From: Flavobacterium frigoritolerans
GTDB lineage: Bacteria > Bacteroidota > Bacteroidia > Flavobacteriales > Flavobacteriaceae
Assembly (NCBI RefSeq): GCF_025847275.1
Contig: NZ_JAOZEV010000020.1
Span: 1 to 49,805 of the forward strand
Length of the DNA stretch: 49,805 nt
Reading direction: 5' to 3'
Shown here: piece after piece, positions 26,811 to 34,632 of the stretch
Numbering within the stretch: position 1 is the stretch's first letter
Layout: each line of letters starts with the position of its first letter
The notes under the pieces: generated by a model
Databases searched by the model: none
The model's input: the letters and a program-made list of their open reading frames with translations, nothing else
Told to the model about the DNA's origin: nothing
Translations under genes and position numbers: made by a program

Positions 26811-27077
26811 CCTAAATATAGTATCGCGTTTTATCCCGATCTATCAGGATTAGATGAAAAAAAAAACCAATACATTAGTTTTCAATCATTTATAGAATTT
26901 GACGAACCATGGAATGGAAAAGTTATCGGTGTAGGATTTAGGATTGATTTACCAATGCTTATGCTTTGGTTAGACAAGCACAAACCAACCTCCGCACCAT
27001 TTAAAGACAAAACAGATAGCAAAGGATTTTTGAAAGAAGAATTTAAAAAAATAGTGAGAAATTATGAGAAAAAATAA
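26811..27077 (+). pseudogene. Start-less toxin-like tail, unit 1
   Basis: A frame open from 26811 (after a stop at 26808-26810) to 27077 encodes about 88 residues without any ATG before residue 49: YSIAFYPDLSGLDEKKN, FIEFDEPWNGKVIGVGFRI, LPMLMLWLDKHKPTSAPFK and LKEEFKKIVRNYEKK. The same tail recurs twice downstream. Its end overlaps the next gene's ATG by 14 bases. I read it as the C-terminus of a polymorphic effector that has lost its delivery part. It is either silent or usable by recombination onto an intact N-terminus. No toxin family is recognised. Confidence 0.65.
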
Positions 27078-27546
27078 TACAAATTCTGTTTTTTTATTAT
27101 TCCTTTTACATATTTATATATACTCGCTTGTATATGTACTTTTATATGATATTGTTAGATTTTATATAGAAGATAGATTTGAAATTAAAGAACTTTTAAT
27201 TTCATGTTTGGCTAGTCCATTATATGTTTTATATTTTGGTGATATTCCCTTTTTCATTCTATTAATTCCCGTTTTTTATATTGCTATAAGTCATTATTCT
27301 AAATCAACTCATAATATTTTTAATATCTATATTATATCAACAACTCTTGTAAATAGTTTTATGTATTTAATAATGTTTTTTAATTCAAAAAATTATATAA
27401 AATTATTGGGACGAATAAACAATCAAGACTACATCATTGATAAACTTTTTTTTATGATACCCAGTTTACTAGTTGCTGTTTTTTTGAATAAAATGATATT
27501 TAAAAAAACATTTAAACGTTTAGACACAGAATATAATTTAAAATGA
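27064..27546 (+). CDS. Multi-pass membrane protein, candidate immunity, unit 1
   Basis: The 160-residue protein has about four hydrophobic segments (about 8-30, 47-76, 85-106 and 128-146) and a basic C-terminus. Its last 33 residues (from LFFMIPSLLVAVFLNKMIF to the end DTEYNLK) are nearly identical to those of the protein at 28297, which shows a recent duplication or exchange. The start overlaps the toxin-like tail by 14 bases in another frame, an arrangement repeated in unit 2. Inner-membrane immunity proteins protect against membrane-targeting effectors; this role is inferred from context. Confidence 0.65.
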   Translation: MRKNNTNSVFLLFLLHIYIYSLVYVLLYDIVRFYIEDRFEIKELLISCLASPLYVLYFGDIPFFILLIPVFYIAISHYSKSTHNIFNIYIISTTLVNSFMYLIMFFNSKNYIKLLGRINNQDYIIDKLFFMIPSLLVAVFLNKMIFKKTFKRLDTEYNLK

Positions 27547-27559
27547 GCTTAGCCCATAG

Positions 27560-27724
27560 CAGGTTGATGTTAAGGATGCAGGATTTAGGATTGATTTACC
27601 AATACTTATGCTGTGGCTAGATAGACACAAGCAAACTTCTGCACCATTTAAAGGAAAAGTTGATAATAAAGGATTTTTAAAAGAAGAGTATAAAAAAATT
27701 ATTCGTGATTATGAAGCAAAATAA
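27560..27724 (+). pseudogene. Start-less toxin-like tail, unit 2
   Basis: The frame opens after a TAG at 27557-27559, just after the previous gene's stop, and gives VKDAGFRIDLPILMLWLDRH, SAPFKGKVDNKGFLKEEYKK and IIRDYEAK, clearly homologous to unit 1 (GFRIDLP, LMLWLD.HK.TSAPFK, KGFLKEE.KKI.R.YE.K). It keeps only the last 55 residues. It is undamaged apart from lacking its N-terminus. As in unit 1, its stop overlaps the next start by 14 bases. Confidence 0.65.
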
Positions 27725-28139
27725 AGCAGGTTTTTTTATACAAATATGGGGAGTGCATCTATTTATTTATTATTTAGTTTTTTCTCTTTCAATTAGGGTG
27801 TTTAATAATGATTATGATGAACTATATACAGTTTTATTGGGGTTTATTTTAGGGGTTCTTGGTTTGATTGAGCAAATACCATTGTTTTTTATGATGCCAA
27901 TTCTACTAATGTTAATATTGATAAAAACTAAACTAAAACAAAAATGGTTTATAGCTTATATAATATCAATTTGTTTTGCCTATTTATCAAATTATCTCTG
28001 GATGTATTCAAATAATAAGCATGACAAAATATTATTTTCTCCTGATTCATGCAATTTAATGTATTTTATTATTCCAAGTTTAATTGTTTCTATTGCTTGT
28101 AATTGGTTGCTATTCAAAAACAAATACAAAAGAATCTAA
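27711..28139 (+). CDS. Multi-pass membrane protein, candidate immunity, unit 2
   Basis: From the ATG at 27711 (MKQNKAGFFIQIWGVHLFIY) the protein has 142 residues with four hydrophobic segments. A GTG two codons earlier is also open. It is the most divergent of the three: the order of helices is the same and it ends with a helix and a basic tail (CNWLLFKNKYKRI), but it lacks the near-identical tail shared by units 1 and 3. If these are immunity proteins, the divergence suggests a different specificity. Confidence 0.6.
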   Translation: MKQNKAGFFIQIWGVHLFIYYLVFSLSIRVFNNDYDELYTVLLGFILGVLGLIEQIPLFFMMPILLMLILIKTKLKQKWFIAYIISICFAYLSNYLWMYSNNKHDKILFSPDSCNLMYFIIPSLIVSIACNWLLFKNKYKRI

Positions 28140-28141
28140 AG

Positions 28142-28300
28142 AAAATAATCCAACAATTTGATGATCCTTGGTATGGCGATGTCAAGGATGTAGGGTTTAG
28201 AATAGATTTACCTATACTCATGATTTCTTAGAGAGACACAAGCCAACATCCACATCATTTAAAAGTAAAAGAATTTAAAGCAATAATTAAGAAAAGATGA
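28142..28300 (+). pseudogene. Frameshifted toxin-like tail, unit 3
   Basis: KIIQQFDDPWYGDVKDVGF and RIDLPILM match units 1 and 2, then the frame ends in a TAG at 28229-28231. The homology goes on in another frame from 28228 (LERHKPTSTSFKSK), and EFKAIIKKR ends at a TGA at 28298-28300 that overlaps the next ATG (ATGA). At least two small deletions have inactivated this copy. Confidence 0.65.
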
Positions 28301-28770
28301 AGCCTAATAAAACATCAAACATTATTTTTTTGTTTATATCTCATATTTACATATACGCCTTTGTGTATTTGATATTATATAATCTGATTAAATATCTAAA
28401 AACTGGTTTTTTTATTTTAGAAGATTTTTTAATTATGACCTTATTAAGCCCAATAAGCTTGTTATTTATGGAGGGTTTATGTATCCTTTTTTATCCAGTT
28501 ATTTTTTTAATAATAAATTATTTTAAGCCTAATAATTCTATATCTAAAACTTATATAGTATCAGCTTTTTTGACAACTTTTTTAACTTTTACTCTTCTAT
28601 ATATATTCAATGAATATTATTTAAATATTGTGGTTATGTCTTATGACGGAAAGTTGAGGTATAACAAACTTTTTTTTATGATACCCTGTTTGCTTGTTGC
28701 TGTTTTTTTGAATAAAATGATATTTAGAAAAACATTTAAACGTTTAGATACAGAATATAATTTAAGATGA
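28297..28770 (+). CDS. Multi-pass membrane protein, candidate immunity, unit 3
   Basis: A 157-residue protein with four hydrophobic segments, clearly paralogous to the one at 27064. The beginnings are similar (TSNIIFLFISHIYIYAFVYL against the VFLLFLLHIYIYSLVYVL-type start of unit 1) and the last 33 residues are nearly identical (LFFMIPCLLVAVFLNKMIF, DTEYNLR). The central part differs, so the tail may have been homogenised by gene conversion. Although the toxin-like tail before it is broken, this gene is intact, as expected if it still protects against toxins from relatives. Confidence 0.65.
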   Translation: MKPNKTSNIIFLFISHIYIYAFVYLILYNLIKYLKTGFFILEDFLIMTLLSPISLLFMEGLCILFYPVIFLIINYFKPNNSISKTYIVSAFLTTFLTFTLLYIFNEYYLNIVVMSYDGKLRYNKLFFMIPCLLVAVFLNKMIFRKTFKRLDTEYNLR

Positions 28771-28852
28771 GTTTTTTCCATGCAAAGCAATGTTTTAAAG
28801 AAAAGACAACTTCGTATATAGAAAAAGAATGAAATAATTTATAAAATAACCT

Positions 28853-29200
28853 ATGCCCAACCCAATAATCGACACTACTCAGCTTCAATGCGATAAAGGC
28901 ACAAAGCCAACCGCATTAATAGTAACAAGCCAAACATTTATGAAAATAGATGGCAAATTACAAGCTACTGAAGATGATATAAAACCAAACGAAAACATTA
29001 TGCCATTCGGACAGTGTAAACTCAAAATGTATTTAGGAGGTCTTTTTCCGTGCATACCAGCACCAACAAAATGGCAAGATATTTCGGTTTTTGATATAGA
29101 CAACAAAAAGGAATTGCTAGACAAATCAATCTGTCCTTGCTCTGTTGGTGGTAAAATATCAGTTATTAAAACGGCTCAAACATTTGTAGCAGAAGAATAA
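28853..29200 (+). CDS. DUF4280 (PAAR-like) protein, copy 2
   Basis: This 115-residue protein has the same pattern as copy 1: IDTTQLQCDKGTKPTALIVT, NENIMPFGQCKLKMY, then CIPAPTKWQDISVF and SICPCSVGGKISVIKTAQ. Conserved cysteines are at LQC, GQC, PC and CPC. It closes the toxin-tail array on the right and is followed within 4 bases by repeat copy 2. Two tips with one VgrG suggest that they serve different effectors. Confidence 0.8.
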   Translation: MPNPIIDTTQLQCDKGTKPTALIVTSQTFMKIDGKLQATEDDIKPNENIMPFGQCKLKMYLGGLFPCIPAPTKWQDISVFDIDNKKELLDKSICPCSVGGKISVIKTAQTFVAEE

Positions 29201-29203
29201 AAT

Positions 29204-29397
29204 AACCCGTTGGGTGTAATTATTATTAACACATAGAAACATGGTTTTTTAGCTAAAAATAAGGCGTTTCACTTATTTAAAGCACACATAGCTAGTTGTA
29301 TTCTTTTTTACACATAAAATCTATGTTCCTATGTGTTTAATTAAGCTTTTATGACCCGAGCAAAGCGAATAGACGAAGTAATTACACCCAACGGGTT
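29204..29397. repeat. ~200-bp repeat element, copy 2
   Basis: It begins AACCCGTTGGGTGTAATTA and ends TAATTACACCCAACGGGTT, a perfect 19-bp terminal inverted repeat. A second, inner pair is ACACATAGAAACAT (left) and ATGTTCCTATGTGT (right). The core has GGCGTTTCACTTATTTAAAG and GCACACATAGCTAG. It lies 4 bases after the second DUF4280 stop. Confidence 0.8.
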
Positions 29398-29843
29398 AAA
29401 ATAATTTTTATCTACAATTATATAAACCCGCTTCACCACAAAATCAAAGATTTGACGAAGTCAATCCTTTCGTTTGACCTGCTAGTCATCAAAAAAAAAA
29501 TCTATTAGAAATGCTATTGGTTTTATCTGTTTTTTGAATCTCTACTTAAATTGTCTCTTAAAACAACCGAAGTAACATACCTTATTGAAAAACAATATTT
29601 TACAACTAAAACCTAAGGAAAAACAGAAAATATAATTCCACAAATAACAAGTAAACACACTGAGAATAAAGCTTTTTAAAAGCTATAGATTAATTAAATG
29701 AATCATAATTTTTCTATAATTTGTCTTTTATCAGACCCATTAGAAAAGTTAAAATCCCTATATTTACTTTTTAGCGCACAAAATTACGTTGAACAAATAG
29801 TCAATATCTATAACGTAAAGCCAATTAATTTTAAGCAGTCAAG
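29398..29843. other. Intergenic region
   Basis: I see no gene. An imperfect inverted repeat (TCAAAGATTTGACGAAG near 29440, with CTTTCGTTTGACC) is the only structure noticed. The promoter for the amidase gene should be here, but no clear TAnnTTTG box stands out. Confidence 0.35.
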
Positions 29844-30581
29844 ATGGGAAAACATACCATAACAGAAGAAATAGTATCATTAGAAGATAATCCAATACCC
29901 AATAGCCTAATAAAGAAAGCTGATTTATTACCTGATCCGCAATCTCAGTTAGATTCTATGAAAAAGAAAGAAAGACCTATGCTGGATTCTAGTATTCCGT
30001 ATAGAAATTTAACCGATGCGGCTAGTAAAAAAGAAAGTATTGGCCTACTCATTGATAAACTAGATGTTGAAACTAATATTAGGTATCAAAGAACTACAGA
30101 AGATACTTATTGTAATGTGTATTCATACGATTATTGTTATTACGGTAAAGTATATCTCCCAACGGTTTGGTGGACAAAAAAAGCGCTGGAAAGAATATTG
30201 CAGGGACAAGAAGAAAAAGCCGTTTTTAAACAAACTGTTGATCGCATTTATTCTAGTGCTTTACACGATTGGTTTTTAGAATGGGGAGCTAGTTTTGGCT
30301 GGGAAAGAATGCATACTGTTGATGAAATTCAAAACAAGGTCAATACCAATGGAGGAATTGGGCTAATTTGCGCCAAAAGAAAACAAAAAGGGCTCTCTGG
30401 GCATATCGTTCCTGTTGTTCCTGAAACAGAAACAAATAAAGCCTACCGTGAAAATGGTGTAGTAGTATATCCGCTCCAATCGCAGGCAGGAAAGCTAAAT
30501 TATAACTACTTTTCTGAGGTTAGAAAAGATTGGTGGAATGATGAATTATACTCCTCTTATGTGCTTTATTACCATGAATAA
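29844..30581 (+). CDS. Predicted cysteine peptidase/amidase, candidate T6SS effector
   Basis: This 245-residue protein has no signal peptide. After an N-terminal region of about 80 residues, the core resembles papain-like amidases (NlpC/P60-CHAP group): DTYCNVYSYDYCYYGKVYLP with the likely nucleophile Cys90-Asn91, an EWGASFGWERMHTVDEIQNK stretch, SGHIVPVVPET with the likely His187, and PLQSQAGKLNYNYFS. The C-N-x-Y, GHI.VV and QAG motifs occur in peptidoglycan-cleaving effectors such as the Tae type. Absence of a signal peptide fits delivery by a secretion machine. I see no dedicated immunity gene beside it, so it could also be a housekeeping or phage-like hydrolase. It lies alone within the T6SS island. 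Confidence 0.65.
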   Translation: MGKHTITEEIVSLEDNPIPNSLIKKADLLPDPQSQLDSMKKKERPMLDSSIPYRNLTDAASKKESIGLLIDKLDVETNIRYQRTTEDTYCNVYSYDYCYYGKVYLPTVWWTKKALERILQGQEEKAVFKQTVDRIYSSALHDWFLEWGASFGWERMHTVDEIQNKVNTNGGIGLICAKRKQKGLSGHIVPVVPETETNKAYRENGVVVYPLQSQAGKLNYNYFSEVRKDWWNDELYSSYVLYYHE

Positions 30582-30585
30582 ATAA

Positions 30586-30606
30586 AAACAATCCCTTTGA
30601 TTGTTT
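30586..30606 (+). terminator. Weak hairpin after the amidase gene
   Basis: AAACAATC (30586-30593) pairs with GATTGTTT (30599-30606), an 8-bp stem whose right arm ends in T. It lies 5 bases after the stop and is a plausible weak terminator. Confidence 0.45.
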
Positions 30607-31019
30607 AATAATTAAAATACTTACTGATTATCAACGCATTACATAGTTGCAAATCACGTAAAAAAGAACTACATTCGCAACTTGGAAAAAACATGAATAG
30701 CCAAAATCATAATTGAGCTATTCATCCGCTTAAATTATTGATATAAAAGCAATTAATGACAATCGTAATTTTATAACTTCATTATAAAATTTTACCTTTT
30801 TATCAATCTTTCAGTCGATACAAATGCAAGTTTCTGAGGACAAAATATAAATTTCTACAGTTTTAAAAGTAAAATTAAACTTTTTTAATGGATGCATCTA
30901 TTGTGTTGATCCATTACAAATTGTTTTGTCCCTGTTTTAAGCAGATTAAGCTCGTATATCCAAATAAGAATAAAGGCTTTAAAAATTTTAATTAATCACA
31001 AAAAAGACAATTAGTATAA
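30607..31019. other. Intergenic region
   Basis: AT-rich, with no gene or strong structure that I can see. It separates the amidase from the ligase-like gene, so the two are not an obvious operon. Confidence 0.35.
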
Positions 31020-32570
31020 ATGAAAAACACACAGACAAAAAAATATTATTGGGGCATAGGATTAGAAAATGAAACCTACTTGCAATTTGAAGACCCCTTA
31101 ATAGTCACTGGTGCGTTTATACAAGAAAAGATTGGCTTTGAGAGATATAGTATTGACTACAGAAAATGCTATAAACCAGATAGCTTGGCTCCTGTATTGG
31201 AAAAAGCTTTTGATTTAAATGAAAACTATCAAGTAAGCAGAATGATGAATAGTCATTCGCTGGAAAAACTAGATATCAACTTTCAGCACAAAACATTAGC
31301 AGAAGCAATTCCATTAGTTGATGCCCCTACTGCTGAACCTGTACAGCCAATTGAAAATCCAGAATACCTTGGTAAATCAATCATGGAGCTTTTCCTTGAG
31401 GATCAACCCTACAACATTCAGAGCATGATTACCCAAAGGAATAAAACAATGGGTTCTGTACATTTTGATGGAGATTCTATCGAATTTGTAACCAAATATT
31501 TTGAAAACAGAACAGTAGTTGATTCCTGCAAAGAATTAAAAGCAACCAAAAAACTATTCATTGATAAAATTAATGAATCGGCTGTACTAAAAGAAAAATT
31601 AGATTTCCCAGATTACAACAATGGACTTAATATGTTTATGACCAATCAGGAAAATCTAGTTTTATTTAATACTGGAACCTATCATTTTCATATTACTTTA
31701 CCAACATTAACCGAAGATAGTAGAATTATTGATTACAAAAATTTTGAAAAAACACACGCTAATGCTATTTATCTCTTGCAATGGTTTGAGCCCTTCTTTA
31801 TAGCAACTCTAGGAAGTCCCGACATTATGGGAGTGATTAGTGATAAATACAATTTAGACAAAAATTTTACTCTAGGTTCTATGCGAAATGCCATGTCACG
31901 TTACATAGGCGTAGGAACGTATAACAAAGCCATGCCAAAAGGTAAAATTCTAACCTATAATGTAGATGATTTTAGAAAACTGCTGAAATTTGAAAAAGAA
32001 GAAAACATTTGGTGGCGCGATCAGATTGAAGCAGATATGCAATATGAAATGCTTTCGGAACTGGGACTTGATTTTAATCAGGAGAAAATGTACCAAAGTG
32101 GTTTCGAATTCAGAAGCTTTGATGAGTTTCCAACGGAATACTTAAATGATGTGCTTCAATCAATTCTTCTAATTTGTGAACATTCTTTAAACCTACCTGA
32201 TGTACAATGGGGACACGATAGCATTGCTTGGAATAATCTTGTTGTAAAAACGCTGAAAACAGGTTATTTAGCCGAAATTAATGAAGCTGAAAAGAACGAA
32301 ATTTTAGATTTACTACAGTTATTAAATCCAGCTGACAGCAATTACAATACGCTAAAATCTGAATTTGATGCAATCGTAATGCTAGATGAATTTTTCTTTA
32401 AAATTTTAGAAGTTTTACATCACTTATACAAAGACAACAATGTTTGCCTGGATGCTATGTACGGACAAAAAACAAACACTGCACCAAAATGGGATAACTT
32501 TAATAAATACCAAATAGAAAAGCATTTGCAAAAAATAACTTCAATAAAAATGGACTGCGAATTGGTTTAA
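31020..32570 (+). CDS. Predicted COOH-NH2 (amide) ligase-like protein
   Basis: A 516-residue protein without signal peptide. It begins YYWGIGLENETYLQFE, where Glu16 and Glu18 sit as in the Gly-x-Glu-x-Glu strand of glutamate-cysteine ligases. Later come YHFHITLPT (His222, His224), ATLGSPDIMGV and FEFRSFDEFP (Arg365). This order (acidic strand, H-x-H strand, R-S strand) is that of the glutamine-synthetase/GCS-fold amidoligase group, which makes peptide-like amide bonds with ATP. I recognise no close named family, and substrate and role are unknown. It stands alone, closed by a terminator at 32645. The neighbouring amidase suggests, but does not show, a link to cell-wall or peptide chemistry. 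Confidence 0.5.
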   Translation: MKNTQTKKYYWGIGLENETYLQFEDPLIVTGAFIQEKIGFERYSIDYRKCYKPDSLAPVLEKAFDLNENYQVSRMMNSHSLEKLDINFQHKTLAEAIPLVDAPTAEPVQPIENPEYLGKSIMELFLEDQPYNIQSMITQRNKTMGSVHFDGDSIEFVTKYFENRTVVDSCKELKATKKLFIDKINESAVLKEKLDFPDYNNGLNMFMTNQENLVLFNTGTYHFHITLPTLTEDSRIIDYKNFEKTHANAIYLLQWFEPFFIATLGSPDIMGVISDKYNLDKNFTLGSMRNAMSRYIGVGTYNKAMPKGKILTYNVDDFRKLLKFEKEENIWWRDQIEADMQYEMLSELGLDFNQEKMYQSGFEFRSFDEFPTEYLNDVLQSILLICEHSLNLPDVQWGHDSIAWNNLVVKTLKTGYLAEINEAEKNEILDLLQLLNPADSNYNTLKSEFDAIVMLDEFFFKILEVLHHLYKDNNVCLDAMYGQKTNTAPKWDNFNKYQIEKHLQKITSIKMDCELV

Positions 32571-32644
32571 AAACCAAAATTCCTTGAAGTCTTTATTGAT
32601 AAACTAAAGAATTCTTGGAATAAGTTCTATTTAAATAAGATTAC

Positions 32645-32691
32645 AAACTTGGGTTAGATTTTTTAATTAAAGTCTGATCCAAGTTTTTTTT
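32645..32691 (+). terminator. Rho-independent terminator
   Basis: AAACTTGG-GTTAGA pairs with TCTGAT-CCAAGTTT and is followed by a run of T (to 32693). It lies 75 bases after the ligase-like gene. Confidence 0.8.
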
Positions 32692-32920
32692 TTGAGTTTA
32701 TATACATTAAGAAAACGGAGCGTCAAATCCTGTAAACATAAAACTCTTGCGAATATAAAAGCGCTATTTTTATTTCGCTATTCTAAATAATTTGATCAAA
32801 AATCCTAAACTTATTCTTATTTAATTATGTTTGCAAAGCTAATTTGTAAAACTTCTATTGCGTTTTTTTAATGCATCGAAGCATGAAACGTTTCGTGAAA
32901 AAAAAGTTAAACACAATATT

Positions 32921-33709
32921 ATGAAGAAACTACAATTAATCCTATTTCTCGTATTTGCAAGCACCATTTGTTCTGGGCAAACCGCCGATAAAAAGCAAAA
33001 AGAGGAAGAAGAAAAAGTTAGATTTACTACAGACACACTAAATAGTATTTATATTCCAATAGATTTAGAAGATAGTTTCAAACAAATAAACACATTTTGG
33101 GCTGACAGTACTAAAATTAAATTGAAGCAATTATCCGAAGAAGAGTTTTCTGGAAGATTGCATCTGGGGTTTGGAATGTGGATGAGAAACAATTGGCAAC
33201 TTTGGGGAGGCTCAAGACTTTCAAAGTTTTTTAATGATAAAGGAATATTCCACCCTGATGATATGTCTGGGATTATTTTGGACAGTTATTATCGATATTT
33301 GAACAACAAGGAAATAAATTTTGATGAACAAATCCAATACTATAAAGACTATTGGCAAGAATCAAAAAAAGCTGAAATAGAGATAAAAAAAACAGAGTTT
33401 ACTAAATACAAGATTTCGGATACAATCCTATTCAATTACCGAAAAGGATTTGTTAGTGAAGCACAGGAAAAGAAATATGATGATGATATTTGTATTGCTA
33501 AAGGAATTATCACAGAATTAAATCCTAAAGATTTTTTCATAAAAGTCAAAATTATTGAAAGTTGTGACAAAAAAGGAATCCTATATGGTGATAATGATGG
33601 TTATATAAGTTATAATCCGAAAGCTAAAAAATGGATCGATCCAAAAAAGTACATTAAAAAAGGAAAACAAACCTGGTTTAGTTATGAAGATTGGGAACCA
33701 AAAGAATAA
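32921..33709 (+). CDS. Secreted protein with DUF6794-like domain
   Basis: From the ATG at 32921 the protein has 262 residues and a signal peptide (MKKLQLILFLVFASTICSG). The frame is open 21 codons further, but that region is charged. Residues 35-130 hold a DUF6794-like helical domain (LHLGFGMWMRNNWQLWGGSR, FHPDDMSGIILDSYYRYL). The C-terminal 100 residues form a small beta-rich domain (DICIAKGIITELN, FFIKVKIIESC) with a Lys-rich end. The DUF6794 assignment rests on the G.G..RN.W.LW and PDDMS..IL patterns. Function unknown. It is followed by a second secreted protein 22 bases later. Confidence 0.65.
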   Translation: MKKLQLILFLVFASTICSGQTADKKQKEEEEKVRFTTDTLNSIYIPIDLEDSFKQINTFWADSTKIKLKQLSEEEFSGRLHLGFGMWMRNNWQLWGGSRLSKFFNDKGIFHPDDMSGIILDSYYRYLNNKEINFDEQIQYYKDYWQESKKAEIEIKKTEFTKYKISDTILFNYRKGFVSEAQEKKYDDDICIAKGIITELNPKDFFIKVKIIESCDKKGILYGDNDGYISYNPKAKKWIDPKKYIKKGKQTWFSYEDWEPKE

Positions 33710-33731
33710 AATTATCATTTAAAACTTTACA

Positions 33732-34463
33732 ATGAAACAAATCCTTTACATATCCTTTTTACTTCTTTGTTTTAAAGGAACAGCACAAACATTAAAAGAC
33801 TGCTCCACTTGCTCCACGCAAATTATCAAATCTGCACAAATAAAAAATTTAAGTATTGATGAAATACGATTATTAACCAATGAAATTTTTGCACGAAATG
33901 GGTATCAATTTGAAAACTCAAGATTCCAAAATTATTTTAGTGAAAAATCTTGGTACAAATCAAAAAACAATAACAAGGCTGTTGTGTTTAACGAAACCGA
34001 AAAACAAAACATTAGTTTTTTACAAGAAGCAACAAAATCACTAAAAACAAAAGATAGTGAACTGATTAATCAGCTAAAATCATTTAAAGAGTTTGTTTTA
34101 ACCAACAAAACAAATGAGCTAAAATCACAATTTGGTTTTTTCTATGAAAATCAAACAGGAGCTGATGAACCGAAATCACTTAAAGAGGTGCTAAATAAAA
34201 TCAACTTAGACAATATTAATTATTACAAAAGCAAAGGCCTGAATAGTGTAATGGAAGATAATGGCTTTGTTAAAATTGTTTACGAGCTTTCAATAGAAGG
34301 CGAAAGCATAAACATTTACTACAATTATACGGGACATTCAAAAATAATTGAGGGCTTTAATGAATTTACAGACTATCACTCTGAAAATGAATATATGTAT
34401 AATTGGCAATTCGAATTTAAAAACCGTAAATTAAATTTTATAAGATTGGCTGTTGCAGGATAA
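33732..34463 (+). CDS. Secreted YARHG-domain protein
   Basis: The 243-residue protein has a signal peptide (MKQILYISFLLLCFKGTAQ) and a YARHG-type domain at about 38-75: LLTNEIFARNGYQFENSRFQ, then NYFSEKSWYK. Here the name-giving Y-A-R-H-G reads F-A-R-N-G. This domain is found in extracellular and periplasmic proteins and is thought to bind wall or surface components; no activity is proven. The C-terminal half (residues 105-243) is unrecognised. It probably forms an operon with the DUF6794-like gene. Confidence 0.7.
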   Translation: MKQILYISFLLLCFKGTAQTLKDCSTCSTQIIKSAQIKNLSIDEIRLLTNEIFARNGYQFENSRFQNYFSEKSWYKSKNNNKAVVFNETEKQNISFLQEATKSLKTKDSELINQLKSFKEFVLTNKTNELKSQFGFFYENQTGADEPKSLKEVLNKINLDNINYYKSKGLNSVMEDNGFVKIVYELSIEGESINIYYNYTGHSKIIEGFNEFTDYHSENEYMYNWQFEFKNRKLNFIRLAVAG

Positions 34464-34468
34464 AAAAA

Positions 34469-34627
34469 CCACCATAAACAAAGGAATCCTAGGCATAAAG
34501 CAAGAAGCACTTGCATTTGAACTTGGCGAAGACTGGAACCAAAAAAAAATATCACTACTAGAACAAAATGCTTAAAGAAAAAGACGAAATGATGTTGAGA
34601 CTAGAAAAGTTGATTCAAAACAAATAG
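34469..34627 (+). pseudogene. Fragment of an XRE-type HTH regulator
   Basis: TINKGILGIKQEALAFELGE and DWNQKKISLLEQ (34469-34575) match the first two helices and recognition helix of small flavobacterial XRE regulators. The frame stops at 34575; an overlapping frame (34568-34627, MLKEKDEMMLRLEKLIQNK) looks like a distal helix of the same gene. The start and middle are missing. It lies 5 bases before repeat copy 3. Confidence 0.6.
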
Positions 34628-34632
34628 GCATT

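Noticed and set aside
26833..26856. Copy of the TAATCCC palindrome as an inserted repeat
   Set aside because: Only partly palindromic, and the sequence reads in frame as FYPDLSGLDE within the tail frame, so I do not count it as a separate insertion, although it is noted under the palindrome at 17578.
28885..29124. Minus-strand frame opposite the second DUF4280 gene
   Set aside because: Fully covered by the real gene, whose Cys pattern matches its family.
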